A program made the translations under genes and the position numbers. A DNA stretch of 64,000 nucleotides from Longimicrobium sp. (GTDB lineage Bacteria > Gemmatimonadota > Gemmatimonadetes > Longimicrobiales > Longimicrobiaceae): NCBI GenBank assembly GCA_036387335.1, contig DASVTZ010000026.1:35809-99808 (forward strand), given 5' to 3'. Below, piece after piece: positions 32,759 to 41,904 of this stretch (its first letter is position 1; each line of letters opens with the position of its first letter). The notes beneath the pieces were generated by a model. It had not been told where the DNA came from, ran no database searches, and saw nothing but the letters and a program-made list of their open reading frames with translations.

Positions 32759-35700
32759 ATGTCCTTCGTACATCTCCACTGCCACTCCGAGTACTCGCTC
32801 CTCGACGGCGCCAACCGCCTGGGCGACCTGATCAAGCGCGCCAAGGAGTTCGAGCAGCCCGCGCTCGCGCTGACGGACCACGGGTGCATGTTCGGCGCGT
32901 GGCTCTTCCAGGAACAGGCGAAGAAGGCCGGGATCAAGCCCATCGTGGGGATGGAGGCGTACGTCGCCCCCGGCTCGCGCCACGAACGCGGCAAGGTCAA
33001 GGGCGAAAAGGGGTACTACCACCTCGTGCTCCTCGCGCGCGACCTGCAGGGGTACAAGAACCTGTCGAAGCTCACCTCCATCGGCTACACGGAGGGCTTC
33101 TACAGCAAGCCGCGCATCGACCGCGAGGTGCTGGCGAAGTACTCCGAGGGGCTCATCGTCTCCTCCGCCTGTCTGGCGGGCGAGGTGGCGCAGCACCTGA
33201 TGGAGGACCGCTGGGACCAGGCGCGCGAGGCGGTGGAGTGGCACCAGGAGGTGTTCCGCGACCGCTACTACCTGGAGGTGCAGGCCCACAACTCCAGCGG
33301 CCAGGACGAGCTCAACCGGCGCATCTTCAAGCTGGCCGAGGAGATGGGCGCGCCCGTCGTGGCCACGAACGACACGCACTTCCTGCGCTCCAGCGACCAC
33401 CAGGCGCACGACGTCCTCCTCTGCATCGGGCTGGGGAAGGACTTCCACGACGCCAACCGGATGAAGTACGACGACCAGCTCTACTTCAAGAACGCGGTGG
33501 AGATGCGCGAGCGCTTCCCCGACCGGCCGGACGTCCTGGAGAACACGCTGCGCGTGGCGGACGAGTGCAACTGGAGCTACCCCAAGGGCTACTTCGTCCC
33601 CGCCTTCCCGGTGGCGAACGACGGGTTCAGCACCGAGGCGGAGATGCTGCGCGCGTGGGTCTGGCGCGGCGCGCTGGAGCGGTACGGCCTGGACGGGTGG
33701 GGCGACGCGCCGGAAGGGACCGATCCGAAGGAGCTCCTCCCGCCCGCGATCGTGGAGCGGGCGGAGTACGAGCTGAGCGTCATCTGCAACCCCAAGCTCG
33801 ACTACTCGGGGTACTTCCTGATCACGGCGGACTTCATCCGCTGGGCGCGCGAGCACGGGATTCCCGTGGGGCCGGGGCGTGGATCGGCGGCGGGGTCCAT
33901 CGTGGCGTACTGCACCGGGATCACGGACATCTGCCCGATCCAGTTCGACCTGCTCTTCGAGCGGTTCCTGAACCCGGAGCGCGTGTCGATGCCCGACATC
34001 GACGTGGACTTCTGCTTCGAGCGCCGCGGCGAGGTCATCGAGTACGTGCGCGACAAGTACGGGCGCGACGCCGTGGGGCAGATCATCACCTTCGGGACGA
34101 TGAAGAGCCGCGCCGTGGTCAAGGACGTGGGCCGCACGCTCGGCTTCCTCCCCGCAGAGACGGACCGGCTCGCCAAGCTGATCCCCAACTCGCCCGCGTA
34201 CTCGCTGACCGTCGAGGAGGCGGTCAAGCAGATTCCCGACGTCAAGGAGCTTTACGAGAAGGAGGAGCGCTACAAGAACCTCCTCGACCACTCGATGACG
34301 CTGGAGGGACTCGCGCGGCACTCCAGCGTGCACGCGGCCGGCGTGGTGATCGCGCCGGGGCCGCTGGACGAGTACGTCCCCATCTGCACGCAGAGCAGCA
34401 AGGGATCGGGCGGCGGCAACGGCGAGTCCATCATCGTCACGCAGTACGACATGAACTGCCTCGAGAAGGCGGGCATGCTCAAGATGGACTTCCTGGGTCT
34501 CAAGACGCTCACGGTGATCCACGACGCCGTGGTGATGATCCGCGCGCGGCACGGGGCGCTCAGGCATCCGGAGACCGGCGAGGAGTTCGAAAAGGCCGAG
34601 GCGATCCCGCTGGACGATGCCGAGGTGTACAAGATGCTGGCGCGCGGCGGCACGGCGGGCGTCTTCCAGTTCGAATCCGCGCTCGCGACCGAGAAGATCC
34701 GCGCTATGAAGGCGGACCGCTTCGACGACCTGATCGCCGCCAACGCCCTCGTGCGCCCCGGCCCGCTGGACATGGGGATGGACCTCGTCTACATCCGCCG
34801 CAAGCTGGGGCAGGAGGAGGTGCGCTACCCCTTCAACGAGCTTACGGAGGTGCTGGAGCCCACGTACGGCGTGATCGTGTACCAGGAGCAGGTGATGCGT
34901 ATCGCCCAGATCCTGGGCGGCCTCTCCCTGGCCGAAGCCGACGTGCTGCGGAAGGCGGTGGGCAAAAAGGATGAGGAGCTGATCAAGAAGGAGCTCGGCA
35001 AGTTCGTGGACAAGGCGGTGGAGAAGGGGTACGACCGCCGCGCGATCCAGGACCTGTCGGACCAGATCCAGGCGTTCGGGCGCTACGGCTTCAACAAGTG
35101 CCTGCCCGGCGACACCGAGGTGCTGGACGCCGCCACCGGCCGGCTGGTGCGGATCGAAGACCTCTACCACCGACGCGCGACGCTCGGCGCCGTCGCCACC
35201 TGCGACGTGGACGCGCTCAAGCTGGGGCGCGGCACGGTCGCGGACGTGATGGACAACGGCGTGAAGCCCGTGTTCCGCCTGCGCACCGAGAGCGGCCGCG
35301 AGATCGAGGCGACCGACAACCACCCGTTCCTGACGTTCGACGGCTGGCGCGCGCTGGGCGAGCTGAAGCCGGGCGTGCACCTCGCCGTGCCGCGCACGCT
35401 GCCGGTGGAGGGGTCGGCGGAGTGGCCCGAGCACGAGGTGATCGCCCTGGGGCACCTGCTGGCGGAGGGCAACCTCTGCCACCCGCACTCGGTGTACTTC
35501 TACAACCAGGACCCGGCCGAGATCGCGGACTACGTGGCCGCGGCCGAGGCGTTCGGCAACGTGCGCTGCACCGTTGGCGAGAAGGGTGGCACCACGCACG
35601 TATACGCCGCGCGCGAGGACCGCGCCGCCGCGCCGGAGATCTTTACGTGGGCGGGCCGGCTTGGGATGCTGGGGAAGACGGCGACCGAAAAGGAGGTCCC

Positions 35701-37711
35701 AGCCGACGCGTTCACGCTGACCAACCCGCAGATCGCGCTGCTGCTGAGCCGGATGTGGGCGGGCGACGGGCACATCAACGCGCGCGACCGCAGCCTCTTC
35801 TACGCCACATCGTCGAAGCGCCTCGCGGGGCAGGTGCAGCACCTGCTGCTGCGCCTGGGCATCCTGGGGCGCATTCGGCAGGTGGAGTTCCCGTATCGCG
35901 GCGAGACGCGCACGGGGTGGCAGGTGTTCGTCACCGGCAACGAGAACCTGCGCCGCTTCGCGGAGACCGTGGGCGTGCGCTTCCTCAGCGCGGCGCGGCG
36001 CGAGGCCGTCGAGCGGCTGGTGATGGAGGCTCCAGCGCAGGGCCCCTCCAAGGACCTGGTGCCGGTGGGCGTGCGGGCGCTCGTCCGCGCCGCCAAGGAG
36101 CGCACCGGCGAGAGCTGGGCGCAGGTGGAAGCGGGCGCGGACGTGTCGTCGCGCGACTTCTATCCGGTGGGGACGAACCCGAACAAGATCGGCTTCACGC
36201 GCCGGACCGTGGGGATGCTGGCGGAGCACTTCGGCGACGCGGAGCTGCGCCGCTACGCCGCGAGCGACGTGCTGTGGGACCGCATCGAATCCATCGAGTA
36301 CGTCGGCGAGAAGCAGACGTACGACCTGGAGGTGCCGGTCACGCACAACTTCGTGGCCAACGACATCATCGTCCACAACAGCCACTCCGCGGCGTACGGG
36401 CTGCTCGCGTACCAGACGGCTTGGCTCAAGTGCCACTACCCGGCGGAGTTCATGGCTGCGCTGATGTCGTCCGTGGTCGACAAGATCGACGACGTGGTGG
36501 CGTACATCCAGCAGTGCCGCGAGATGGGGAAGTACATCCCGCGCGTGGGCCGCGAGGGGATCGAGGTGCTGCCGCCGCACGTGAACGAGTCCAACTGGAA
36601 GTTCACCGTGGTGGGCGAGGGCACCGGCCGCATCCGCTTCGGGCTCGGCGCCATCCGCGGCGTGGGCGAGGGCGCGGTGCGGTCCATCCTGGCCGCGCGC
36701 GAGGCGGAGGGGCCGTTCAAGTCGATGTTCGACCTGCTCTGCCGCATCGACCTGCGGCTGTGCAACAAGCGCGTGCTTGAGGCGCTGATCTGCGCCGGCG
36801 CGCTGGACGGCTTCGAGACCCCGGGGGCGGGGCGCAACCAGCTTCTCGGCGGCCTCGATGCGTGTTTCGCCACCGCGCAGATGATCCAGAAGGAGCGGGA
36901 GAGCGCGCAGGACAACCTCTTCGACGTGCTGATGGGCGGCGGTGAGGGCAGCACGGCCACGCTGGTGCAGACGCCGGTGCTCCCCAGCGTCGAGAAGTGG
37001 ACGGAGACGGAGCGGCTGACGAAGGAGAAGGAGATCCTCGGGTTCTTCATCTCCGGCCACCCGCTGAACCGCTACCGCGAGGACGTGGCGCTGTTCGAGA
37101 GCCGCGGCGTCACGACGGCGTCGCTCAAGTCCATGCGCGACATGAAGGTGGAGCTTGCGTGCGTGGTGACCGAGGCGGCCCGTCAGATCAAGAAATCGGA
37201 CGGCTCGGAGTGGGGGCGGATCACGGTGGAGGACTTCCACGGTACCGCCACGGTCCTTGCGTTCGGCGAGTCGTGGGCTAAATACAAGAGCGTGCTGCTG
37301 CAGGACGCCGCCGTCGTCATCCGCGGCGCGGTGAGCAACCGAGAGCGCGACGACGAGGATCCGCCCCTCTTCCTGGACGGCGCCATTCCGCTGGACGGGG
37401 TGCGCGAGAGCGGGGAGGTGGGCGTGTGCATCGAGTTGAGCGCGGGCGGCCCGGACGCCGCGGCGGTCGACGAGGCGAAGCGCATCCTGGCCGAGCACGC
37501 GGGCCCCGGCCCCGTGACGGTGCTGTGGAAGAGCGCCGAGGAGGAGGCCGCGCGCCTCCGCTCCCGCACTCTGCGCGTCAGCCCGCGCGACGAGCTGCTC
37601 GCGGCCCTGCGCGCCACCCTGGGCGACGACCGCGTGCGCCTGCAGCGCGATGCCCCGCCTCCCACGCCGGTGCCGCAGCGCGACGAGCCGTGGAAGAACC
37701 GCAGGGGGTAG
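32759..37711 (+). CDS. dnaE: DNA polymerase III alpha subunit with in-frame intein
   Basis: 1650 residues encoded, 1223 after removal of the 427-residue intein. DnaE is the replicative polymerase. The N-terminal PHP domain begins SFVHLHCHSEYSLLDGANR. The catalytic palm has VGPGRGSAAGSIVAY and MPDIDVDFCFERR (about 410-418); the third acid lies in the next conserved block. After the intein the fingers resume with SHSAAYGLLAYQTAWLKCHY. The C-terminal half holds the HhH motif (IRGVGEGAVRSILAARE) and the OB fold (VELACVVTEAARQIKKSDG), ending without the longer beta- or tau-binding tail being obvious. Monocistronic or with accA 300 bases later. The start at 32759 has no strong ribosome site but matches the family start exactly. 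Confidence 0.97.
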   Translation: MSFVHLHCHSEYSLLDGANRLGDLIKRAKEFEQPALALTDHGCMFGAWLFQEQAKKAGIKPIVGMEAYVAPGSRHERGKVKGEKGYYHLVLLARDLQGYKNLSKLTSIGYTEGFYSKPRIDREVLAKYSEGLIVSSACLAGEVAQHLMEDRWDQAREAVEWHQEVFRDRYYLEVQAHNSSGQDELNRRIFKLAEEMGAPVVATNDTHFLRSSDHQAHDVLLCIGLGKDFHDANRMKYDDQLYFKNAVEMRERFPDRPDVLENTLRVADECNWSYPKGYFVPAFPVANDGFSTEAEMLRAWVWRGALERYGLDGWGDAPEGTDPKELLPPAIVERAEYELSVICNPKLDYSGYFLITADFIRWAREHGIPVGPGRGSAAGSIVAYCTGITDICPIQFDLLFERFLNPERVSMPDIDVDFCFERRGEVIEYVRDKYGRDAVGQIITFGTMKSRAVVKDVGRTLGFLPAETDRLAKLIPNSPAYSLTVEEAVKQIPDVKELYEKEERYKNLLDHSMTLEGLARHSSVHAAGVVIAPGPLDEYVPICTQSSKGSGGGNGESIIVTQYDMNCLEKAGMLKMDFLGLKTLTVIHDAVVMIRARHGALRHPETGEEFEKAEAIPLDDAEVYKMLARGGTAGVFQFESALATEKIRAMKADRFDDLIAANALVRPGPLDMGMDLVYIRRKLGQEEVRYPFNELTEVLEPTYGVIVYQEQVMRIAQILGGLSLAEADVLRKAVGKKDEELIKKELGKFVDKAVEKGYDRRAIQDLSDQIQAFGRYGFNKCLPGDTEVLDAATGRLVRIEDLYHRRATLGAVATCDVDALKLGRGTVADVMDNGVKPVFRLRTESGREIEATDNHPFLTFDGWRALGELKPGVHLAVPRTLPVEGSAEWPEHEVIALGHLLAEGNLCHPHSVYFYNQDPAEIADYVAAAEAFGNVRCTVGEKGGTTHVYAAREDRAAAPEIFTWAGRLGMLGKTATEKEVPADAFTLTNPQIALLLSRMWAGDGHINARDRSLFYATSSKRLAGQVQHLLLRLGILGRIRQVEFPYRGETRTGWQVFVTGNENLRRFAETVGVRFLSAARREAVERLVMEAPAQGPSKDLVPVGVRALVRAAKERTGESWAQVEAGADVSSRDFYPVGTNPNKIGFTRRTVGMLAEHFGDAELRRYAASDVLWDRIESIEYVGEKQTYDLEVPVTHNFVANDIIVHNSHSAAYGLLAYQTAWLKCHYPAEFMAALMSSVVDKIDDVVAYIQQCREMGKYIPRVGREGIEVLPPHVNESNWKFTVVGEGTGRIRFGLGAIRGVGEGAVRSILAAREAEGPFKSMFDLLCRIDLRLCNKRVLEALICAGALDGFETPGAGRNQLLGGLDACFATAQMIQKERESAQDNLFDVLMGGGEGSTATLVQTPVLPSVEKWTETERLTKEKEILGFFISGHPLNRYREDVALFESRGVTTASLKSMRDMKVELACVVTEAARQIKKSDGSEWGRITVEDFHGTATVLAFGESWAKYKSVLLQDAAVVIRGAVSNRERDDEDPPLFLDGAIPLDGVRESGEVGVCIELSAGGPDAAAVDEAKRILAEHAGPGPVTVLWKSAEEEAARLRSRTLRVSPRDELLAALRATLGDDRVRLQRDAPPPTPVPQRDEPWKNRRG
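35099..36379 (+). mobile_element. DnaE intein with LAGLIDADG homing endonuclease
   Basis: 427 residues inserted at FNK|SHS of DnaE. It starts CLPGDTEVLDAATGRL (Cys1, block A) and has the TDNH of block B (ATDNHPFLTFDGW). It ends YDLEVPVTHNFVANDIIVHN, so the last two residues are His-Asn, and the first extein residue is Ser. All residues needed for self-splicing are present. Two dodecapeptide motifs, LGHLLAEGNL and SRMWAGDGHI, keep an acidic catalytic residue each, so the endonuclease may be active and able to spread. The cyanobacterial split DnaE intein sits before CFNKSH, four residues upstream, so this is a different site. Confidence 0.95.
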
Positions 37712-37738
37712 TGCGCAGGCGTCGGTGATGCGGCGGGC

Positions 37739-37912
37739 ACGGGCGGCCACGCGGGGCCGCCCCTACAAGGATTGGTGTATCAGGCAGACATCTGCGCGGG
37801 GGCAAGGGTGGGCAGACACGCAGGTCTGCCCCTACGGGTTTCGTGGAGGGCCGCAGGGGGCGGAGCGGCGGCGGGCACGGGCGCGATGAATCGCGCCCCT
37901 ACGGGATGCGTG
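37739..37912. repeat. Hairpin-plus-CTACGGG modules
   Basis: GGGCGGCCACGCGGGGCCGCCC then CTAC; GGGCAGACACGCAGGTCTGCCC then CTACGGG; GGGCGCGATGAATCGCGCCC then CTACGGG. Three hairpins with unlike stems but the same trailing tag, between dnaE and accA. Same family as 8528-8551 and 21964-22130. Confidence 0.85.
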
Positions 37913-37920
37913 CGATCGGG

Positions 37921-37975
37921 CCCCCTCTCTCGATAACGTGAGGGCGCAGCCCTCTCCTATTATCGGGAGAGGGGG
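37921..37975. terminator. Double hairpin before accA
   Basis: Outer arms CCCCCTCTCTCGATAA and TTATCGGGAGAGGGGG (one mismatch), inner GAGGGC/GCCCTC. Sits 35 bases before accA, so it either ends dnaE transcripts or acts in the accA leader. Confidence 0.55.
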
Positions 37976-38009
37976 CAGCGAGGAACGAGCGGGGGTGAGG
38001 GTCCCCCCC

Positions 38010-38999
38010 ATGACTGAGGATAGAACGTTGGCGACTGTAGCCCATCTCGATTTCGAACGCGCGATCGCCGAGGTCGAAGACCAGATCGGCCACCTGCGCA
38101 CGCTGGCTCGCGAGCGCGGGCTGGACGTGACCAGCGAGCTGCGCTCCCTGGAACGCAAGCTCCACGACCTCAAGACCGACACCTTTCGCAACCTCTCGCC
38201 CATCGAGCGGGTGCAGGTGGCGCGGCACCCGCGGCGCCCGTATACGCTGGACTACCTCCAGCTCATGTTCACCGACTTCATCGAGCTCGCCGGCGACCGC
38301 CAGTTCCGCGACGACGCGTCGGTGGTGGGCGGGTGGGCACGGCTCGAAGGGGAGCCCGTGATGGTCATCGGCCAGCAGAAAGGCCGCGACATGAAGGAGA
38401 ACCTCCTGCGCAATTTCGGCATGCCCCACCCGGAGGGCTACCGTAAAGCTTTGCGTTTGATGAAATTAGCTGAGAAGTTCCGCCGTCCCCTCATCACGCT
38501 CATCGACACACCGGGCGCGTACCCCGGCATCGGGGCCGAGGAACGGGGCCAGGCCGAGGCCATCGCGCGCAACCTGCGCGAGATGGCGGGGCTCAAGGTG
38601 CCCAGCGTCGCGGTCGTCATCGGCGAGGGCGGGTCGGGTGGGGCGCTGGCCATCGGCGTGGCGGACCGGGTGCTGATGCTGGAGAACAGCGTCTACTCCG
38701 TGATCTCGCCGGAAGGGTGCGCCGCCATCCTGTGGAAGAGCGGCAACGAGCGCGAAAAGGCCGCCGAGGCCATGCGCGTCACGGCCGGCGACCTGAAGCA
38801 GCTCAACGTGATCGACGAGGTGATCCCCGAGCCCACGGGCGGGGCGCACTCGGACTGGGAGGTGACCGCCCAGTCGCTCAAGGACGTGCTGCTCCGCCAC
38901 CTGGGCGAGCTGCGCGACCTGCCCGTGGACGTGCTGCGGGCCGCCCGCTGGAAGAAGTACATGGCGATGGGGGAGTGGCGGACCGTCCAGGCCCGCTGA
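38010..38999 (+). CDS. accA: Acetyl-CoA carboxylase carboxyltransferase alpha subunit
   Basis: 329 residues, the normal AccA length. The start is the ATG at 38010 (MTEDRTLATVAHLDFERAI); the longer frame upstream is repeat DNA. AccA with AccD moves the carboxyl group from biotin to acetyl-CoA to give malonyl-CoA for fatty acid synthesis. Typical pieces are VQVARHPRRPYTLDYL, NFGMPHPEGYRKALRLMKLA, IDTPGAYPGIGAEERGQAEA and GEGGSGGALAIGVADRVLML (the oxyanion-forming glycines), with PEGCAAILWK near the end. AccD, AccB and AccC genes are not in the window. Secure. Confidence 0.97.
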   Translation: MTEDRTLATVAHLDFERAIAEVEDQIGHLRTLARERGLDVTSELRSLERKLHDLKTDTFRNLSPIERVQVARHPRRPYTLDYLQLMFTDFIELAGDRQFRDDASVVGGWARLEGEPVMVIGQQKGRDMKENLLRNFGMPHPEGYRKALRLMKLAEKFRRPLITLIDTPGAYPGIGAEERGQAEAIARNLREMAGLKVPSVAVVIGEGGSGGALAIGVADRVLMLENSVYSVISPEGCAAILWKSGNEREKAAEAMRVTAGDLKQLNVIDEVIPEPTGGAHSDWEVTAQSLKDVLLRHLGELRDLPVDVLRAARWKKYMAMGEWRTVQAR

Positions 39000-39009
39000 C
39001 CCCGCTGGA

Positions 39010-39160
39010 AGTGCGTTAGTGCGTTAGTGCGTTAGTGCGTTAGTTAGTGCGGGTTGAGTTCTGCGTCCGGAGTGCGAGTGCCGGGCGGCGTGTCCGCTGT
39101 TACTAGGCACTAGGCACCAGGCACTTCTGTTCCGCACTCACGCACTAACGCACTCACGCA
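39010..39160. repeat. GTGCGTTA repeat with distant inverted arm and embedded GGCACTAG unit
   Basis: Left arm 39010-39050 (GTGCGTTAGTGCGTTAGTGC and on), right arm 39133-39160 (CGCACTCACGCACTAACGCA). A short stretch of the AGTGCCTAG family lies inside at 39100-39126, as if one repeat had inserted in another. Confidence 0.85.
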
Positions 39161-39193
39161 CCCTTCCGTAACCGCTCCGCCGGTCCCGCCGGC

Positions 39194-40189
39194 GTGCGCA
39201 TAGATCTGGAGAAGTCCCCGGTGAGTCTCGAGCTTCCGGTATTCCAGCCCCTTCCGTCCCCCGAAAACACGCCCCACCTGGTGGAAGTGGCGTTCAAGGG
39301 GATGCGGAAAGGCTTCTTCGCCGCCACCGATCCCACCCTGCGCACGGGCGACTGGGTGCTGGTTGAGGTGGAGCGCGGGCGCGACCTGGGCCGCGTGCGC
39401 ACCATGGGCGGCGCCGCGCGGGCCAAGTGCTCGTCCGAGCCCAGCGCCGCCGTCCTGCGCCGCGCCGACCCCGCCGAGGTGCAGCAGCTGTACGAGCTGC
39501 GCGCCGACGAGGACCGCATCCGCCGCGCCACGCGCGAGATGGTGCAGCAGCACGGGCTGCACATGAAGGTCTCCGACGCCGAGTGGCAGTGGGACCGGAA
39601 CAAGCTGACCGTGTACTTCACCGCCGAGCGCCGGGTGGACTTCCGCCAGCTCGTGCGCGACCTGGCGCGCGCCTTCCGCACCCGCATCGAGCTCAAGCAG
39701 ATCGGCGTGCGCGACGAGGCGGCGCAGCTGGGCGGCGTCGGCAGGTGCGGGCGCGAGCTGTGCTGCGCCACCTGGCTGCGCGAGATCAAGCCGATCTCCC
39801 TTCAGCTCGCCAAGGACCAGAGCCTTTCGCTGAACCCGCAGCAGATCTCCGGCACCTGCGGCCGGCTGATGTGCTGCCTGACGTACGAGCACGACGCCTA
39901 CCTGGCCGCCCGCAAGCGCTTTCCCCGCGAGGGGAAGACGCTGCGCACGGTCAACGGCGCCGAGCGGGTGGTCTCCATCGACATCTGGCGCAACCTGGTG
40001 ACGCTGCAGGACGAGAACCGCCAGCGCCGCGTGGTGGACCTGGACACGCTCAAGGCCGAGACGGTGGTGCAGCCCGCCGGCGCGCGCGAGGCCGTGCCCG
40101 CCGAGCCCGCGCCCCCCCTTCCCACGCCGGCGCAGCAGCAGCGCCCGCCGCGCCGCCCACGCAAGCCGCCGGAGCAGAGACCCGAGTGA
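39194..40189 (+). CDS. ricT: RicT/PSP1-domain protein
   Basis: 331 residues from a GTG at 39194; a later GTG at 39221 is possible. The PSP1 domain holds LVEVAFKGMRKGFF, GDWVLVEVERGRDLGRV, LTVYFTAERRVDFRQLVRDL, and the cysteine motifs GGVGRCGRELCCATWL and SGTCGRLMCCLTYEH. In Bacillus, RicT (YaaT) with RicA and RicF binds [4Fe-4S] clusters and RNase Y to steer mRNA processing. The last 50 residues are Pro/Arg-rich and disordered. The stop overlaps the metG start (GTGA), so the two are coupled. Family secure, role by analogy. Confidence 0.88.
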   Translation: MRIDLEKSPVSLELPVFQPLPSPENTPHLVEVAFKGMRKGFFAATDPTLRTGDWVLVEVERGRDLGRVRTMGGAARAKCSSEPSAAVLRRADPAEVQQLYELRADEDRIRRATREMVQQHGLHMKVSDAEWQWDRNKLTVYFTAERRVDFRQLVRDLARAFRTRIELKQIGVRDEAAQLGGVGRCGRELCCATWLREIKPISLQLAKDQSLSLNPQQISGTCGRLMCCLTYEHDAYLAARKRFPREGKTLRTVNGAERVVSIDIWRNLVTLQDENRQRRVVDLDTLKAETVVQPAGAREAVPAEPAPPLPTPAQQQRPPRRPRKPPEQRPE

Positions 40190-41712
40190 GCCGGTTCTAC
40201 ATCACCACCGCGATCGACTACGCCAACGGCGACCCGCACCTGGGGCACGCCTTCGAGAAGATCGGGGCCGACGTCATCGCGCGCTCCCGCCGCCTGATGG
40301 GCGACGAGGTGCGCTTCTGCATGGGGATGGACGAGCACGGCCAGAAGGTGGCCCAGGCCGCCGCCGCCGAGGGGGTCGACCCGCAGGTGCTGGTGGACCG
40401 GCTCTCCGGCCGCTTCCGCGCCACGTGGGAGCGGCTGGGCGTCTCCAACGACCGCTGGGTGCGCACGACGGACGCGCACCACAGGCGCGGCGTGGGTGCG
40501 CTGATCGAGCTGTGCCTGGAGAGGAACCCCAACGACTTCTACGAGAAGTCGTACGAGGGGTACTACTGCGTGGGGTGCGAGCTCTTCAAGCGCGACCACG
40601 AGATCGAGGACGGCCGCTGCATCCTGCACCCCACGCGCGAGCTGCAGTGGACGGAGGAGCGCAACTGGTTCTTCCGGCTCTCCGCGTACGGGGCGTTCCT
40701 GCGCCGCCACTTCGACCTGCACCCCGATTTCCTGCAGCCCGAGAGCCGCCGCAACGAGATCCTGGCGCTGATCGACGGCGGGCTGGAGGACATCTCCGTC
40801 ACCCGCGCGCGCCTGTCGTGGGCGATCCCCTTCCCCCGCCCCACCTCCGACGGCGCGGAGCAGGGGACGTGGGTGTGGTTCGACGCGCTCCCCAACTACC
40901 TGACCGACACCGGCTATCCCGACGGCGACTGGGAGGCGTGGTGGCCGGCGCAGCTGCACGTGGTGGGCAAGGACATCACGCGCCTGCACGCCGTCATCTG
41001 GCCGGCGATGCTCCAGTGCGCGGGGCTCCCGCTGCCGGAGCGGGTGTGGGGGCACGGCTTCGTGTCGCTGGGCGGCGAGCGCTTCAGCAAGTCGAGCGGC
41101 GTGGGGCTGGACCTGGGCGAGGTGATCGACCGCTTCGGCCCCGACGCCTTCCGCTACTTCCTGATGCGCGAGGTGCCGTGGGACGCGGACGGCAACTTCA
41201 GCTGGGAGCGCTTCACCGAGCGCTACACCTCGGAGCTGGCGAACGGGCTGGGAAACCTCGCGAGCCGCTCCATCTCCATGGTCGATAAGTACTGCGGCGG
41301 GCTCGTCCCGGACGCCGCGCACCCGGAGATCGACGCGCGCATCGCCGAGGCGCTGGCGGAGTACCGCCGCGCGATGGACGCGCTGCTGCTGCACGAGGGC
41401 GCGGCCGCGGCGCTCGGTCTGGTCTCCGCGGCGAACGCGTTCGTGCAGGCGGTGGCGCCGTGGAAGCTGGCCAAGGACCCGGAGCGCGCCACCGACCTGT
41501 ACGCCGCCCTCGCCGCCCTGGTGCGCGCGCTGGCGGTGTCGTCGGCGCTGCTCTCGCCCTTCATGCCGGCCAAGATGGAGGAGCTGTGGAGCCGCCTCGG
41601 GAGCGGGCGCGCGCTTCCCGCGTTCGACGAGCTGGCGGGGCTGTCGGTGGGCGGATGGCGAGTGGGCGCGGGTGAGGTGCTCTTTCCGCGCCCCGAGCCG
41701 GCGCAGGGCTGA
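40186..41712 (+). CDS. metG: Methionyl-tRNA synthetase
   Basis: 508 residues from the GTG overlapping the ricT stop; the protein begins SRFYITTAIDYANGDPHLGH, the family start. HIGH box PHLGHAFEKIGADV; KMSKS box appears as ERFSKSSGVGLDLG, that is FSKSS. The zinc knot is CVGCELF with a later CILH, so Cys, Cys, Cys, His. The C-terminal anticodon-binding helical domain is present (RYTSELANGLGNLASRSISM). The extra C-terminal tRNA-binding domain of longer enzymes is missing, giving the short form. It charges initiator and elongator tRNA with methionine. Co-transcribed with ricT. Confidence 0.96.
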   Translation: MSRFYITTAIDYANGDPHLGHAFEKIGADVIARSRRLMGDEVRFCMGMDEHGQKVAQAAAAEGVDPQVLVDRLSGRFRATWERLGVSNDRWVRTTDAHHRRGVGALIELCLERNPNDFYEKSYEGYYCVGCELFKRDHEIEDGRCILHPTRELQWTEERNWFFRLSAYGAFLRRHFDLHPDFLQPESRRNEILALIDGGLEDISVTRARLSWAIPFPRPTSDGAEQGTWVWFDALPNYLTDTGYPDGDWEAWWPAQLHVVGKDITRLHAVIWPAMLQCAGLPLPERVWGHGFVSLGGERFSKSSGVGLDLGEVIDRFGPDAFRYFLMREVPWDADGNFSWERFTERYTSELANGLGNLASRSISMVDKYCGGLVPDAAHPEIDARIAEALAEYRRAMDALLLHEGAAAALGLVSAANAFVQAVAPWKLAKDPERATDLYAALAALVRALAVSSALLSPFMPAKMEELWSRLGSGRALPAFDELAGLSVGGWRVGAGEVLFPRPEPAQG

Positions 41713-41716
41713 AGAA

Positions 41717-41812
41717 AAAACAGCCTCACACAGAGCCGCAAAGGGGCACTTCAAGAACAAGAAGCTGGTTCTCTGTGCCTTCGCCGTTCCCTCTGTGTCT
41801 CTGTGTGATGGT
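41717..41812. repeat. CACACAGAG inverted repeat, copy 2
   Basis: Arms AGCCTCACACAGAG and CTCTGTGTCTCTGTGTGA with an inner GGTTCTCTGTG segment. Directly after metG, so it may act as its terminator. Confidence 0.75.
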
Positions 41813-41904
41813 TCTCGCCGTTCTCCGTGCTGGACGCGACGCCTGAAGCGGCTTACTCTTGCGGTGACAGGATCCACACCGTTCACCCGCTCCGCAGAGG
41901 ACGC

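Noticed and set aside
32507..37750. A 1747-codon open frame on the strand opposite dnaE
   Set aside because: Its product is rich in Arg, His, Leu and Val in the pattern of an antisense frame of GC-rich coding DNA; dnaE on the other strand has full family motifs throughout.
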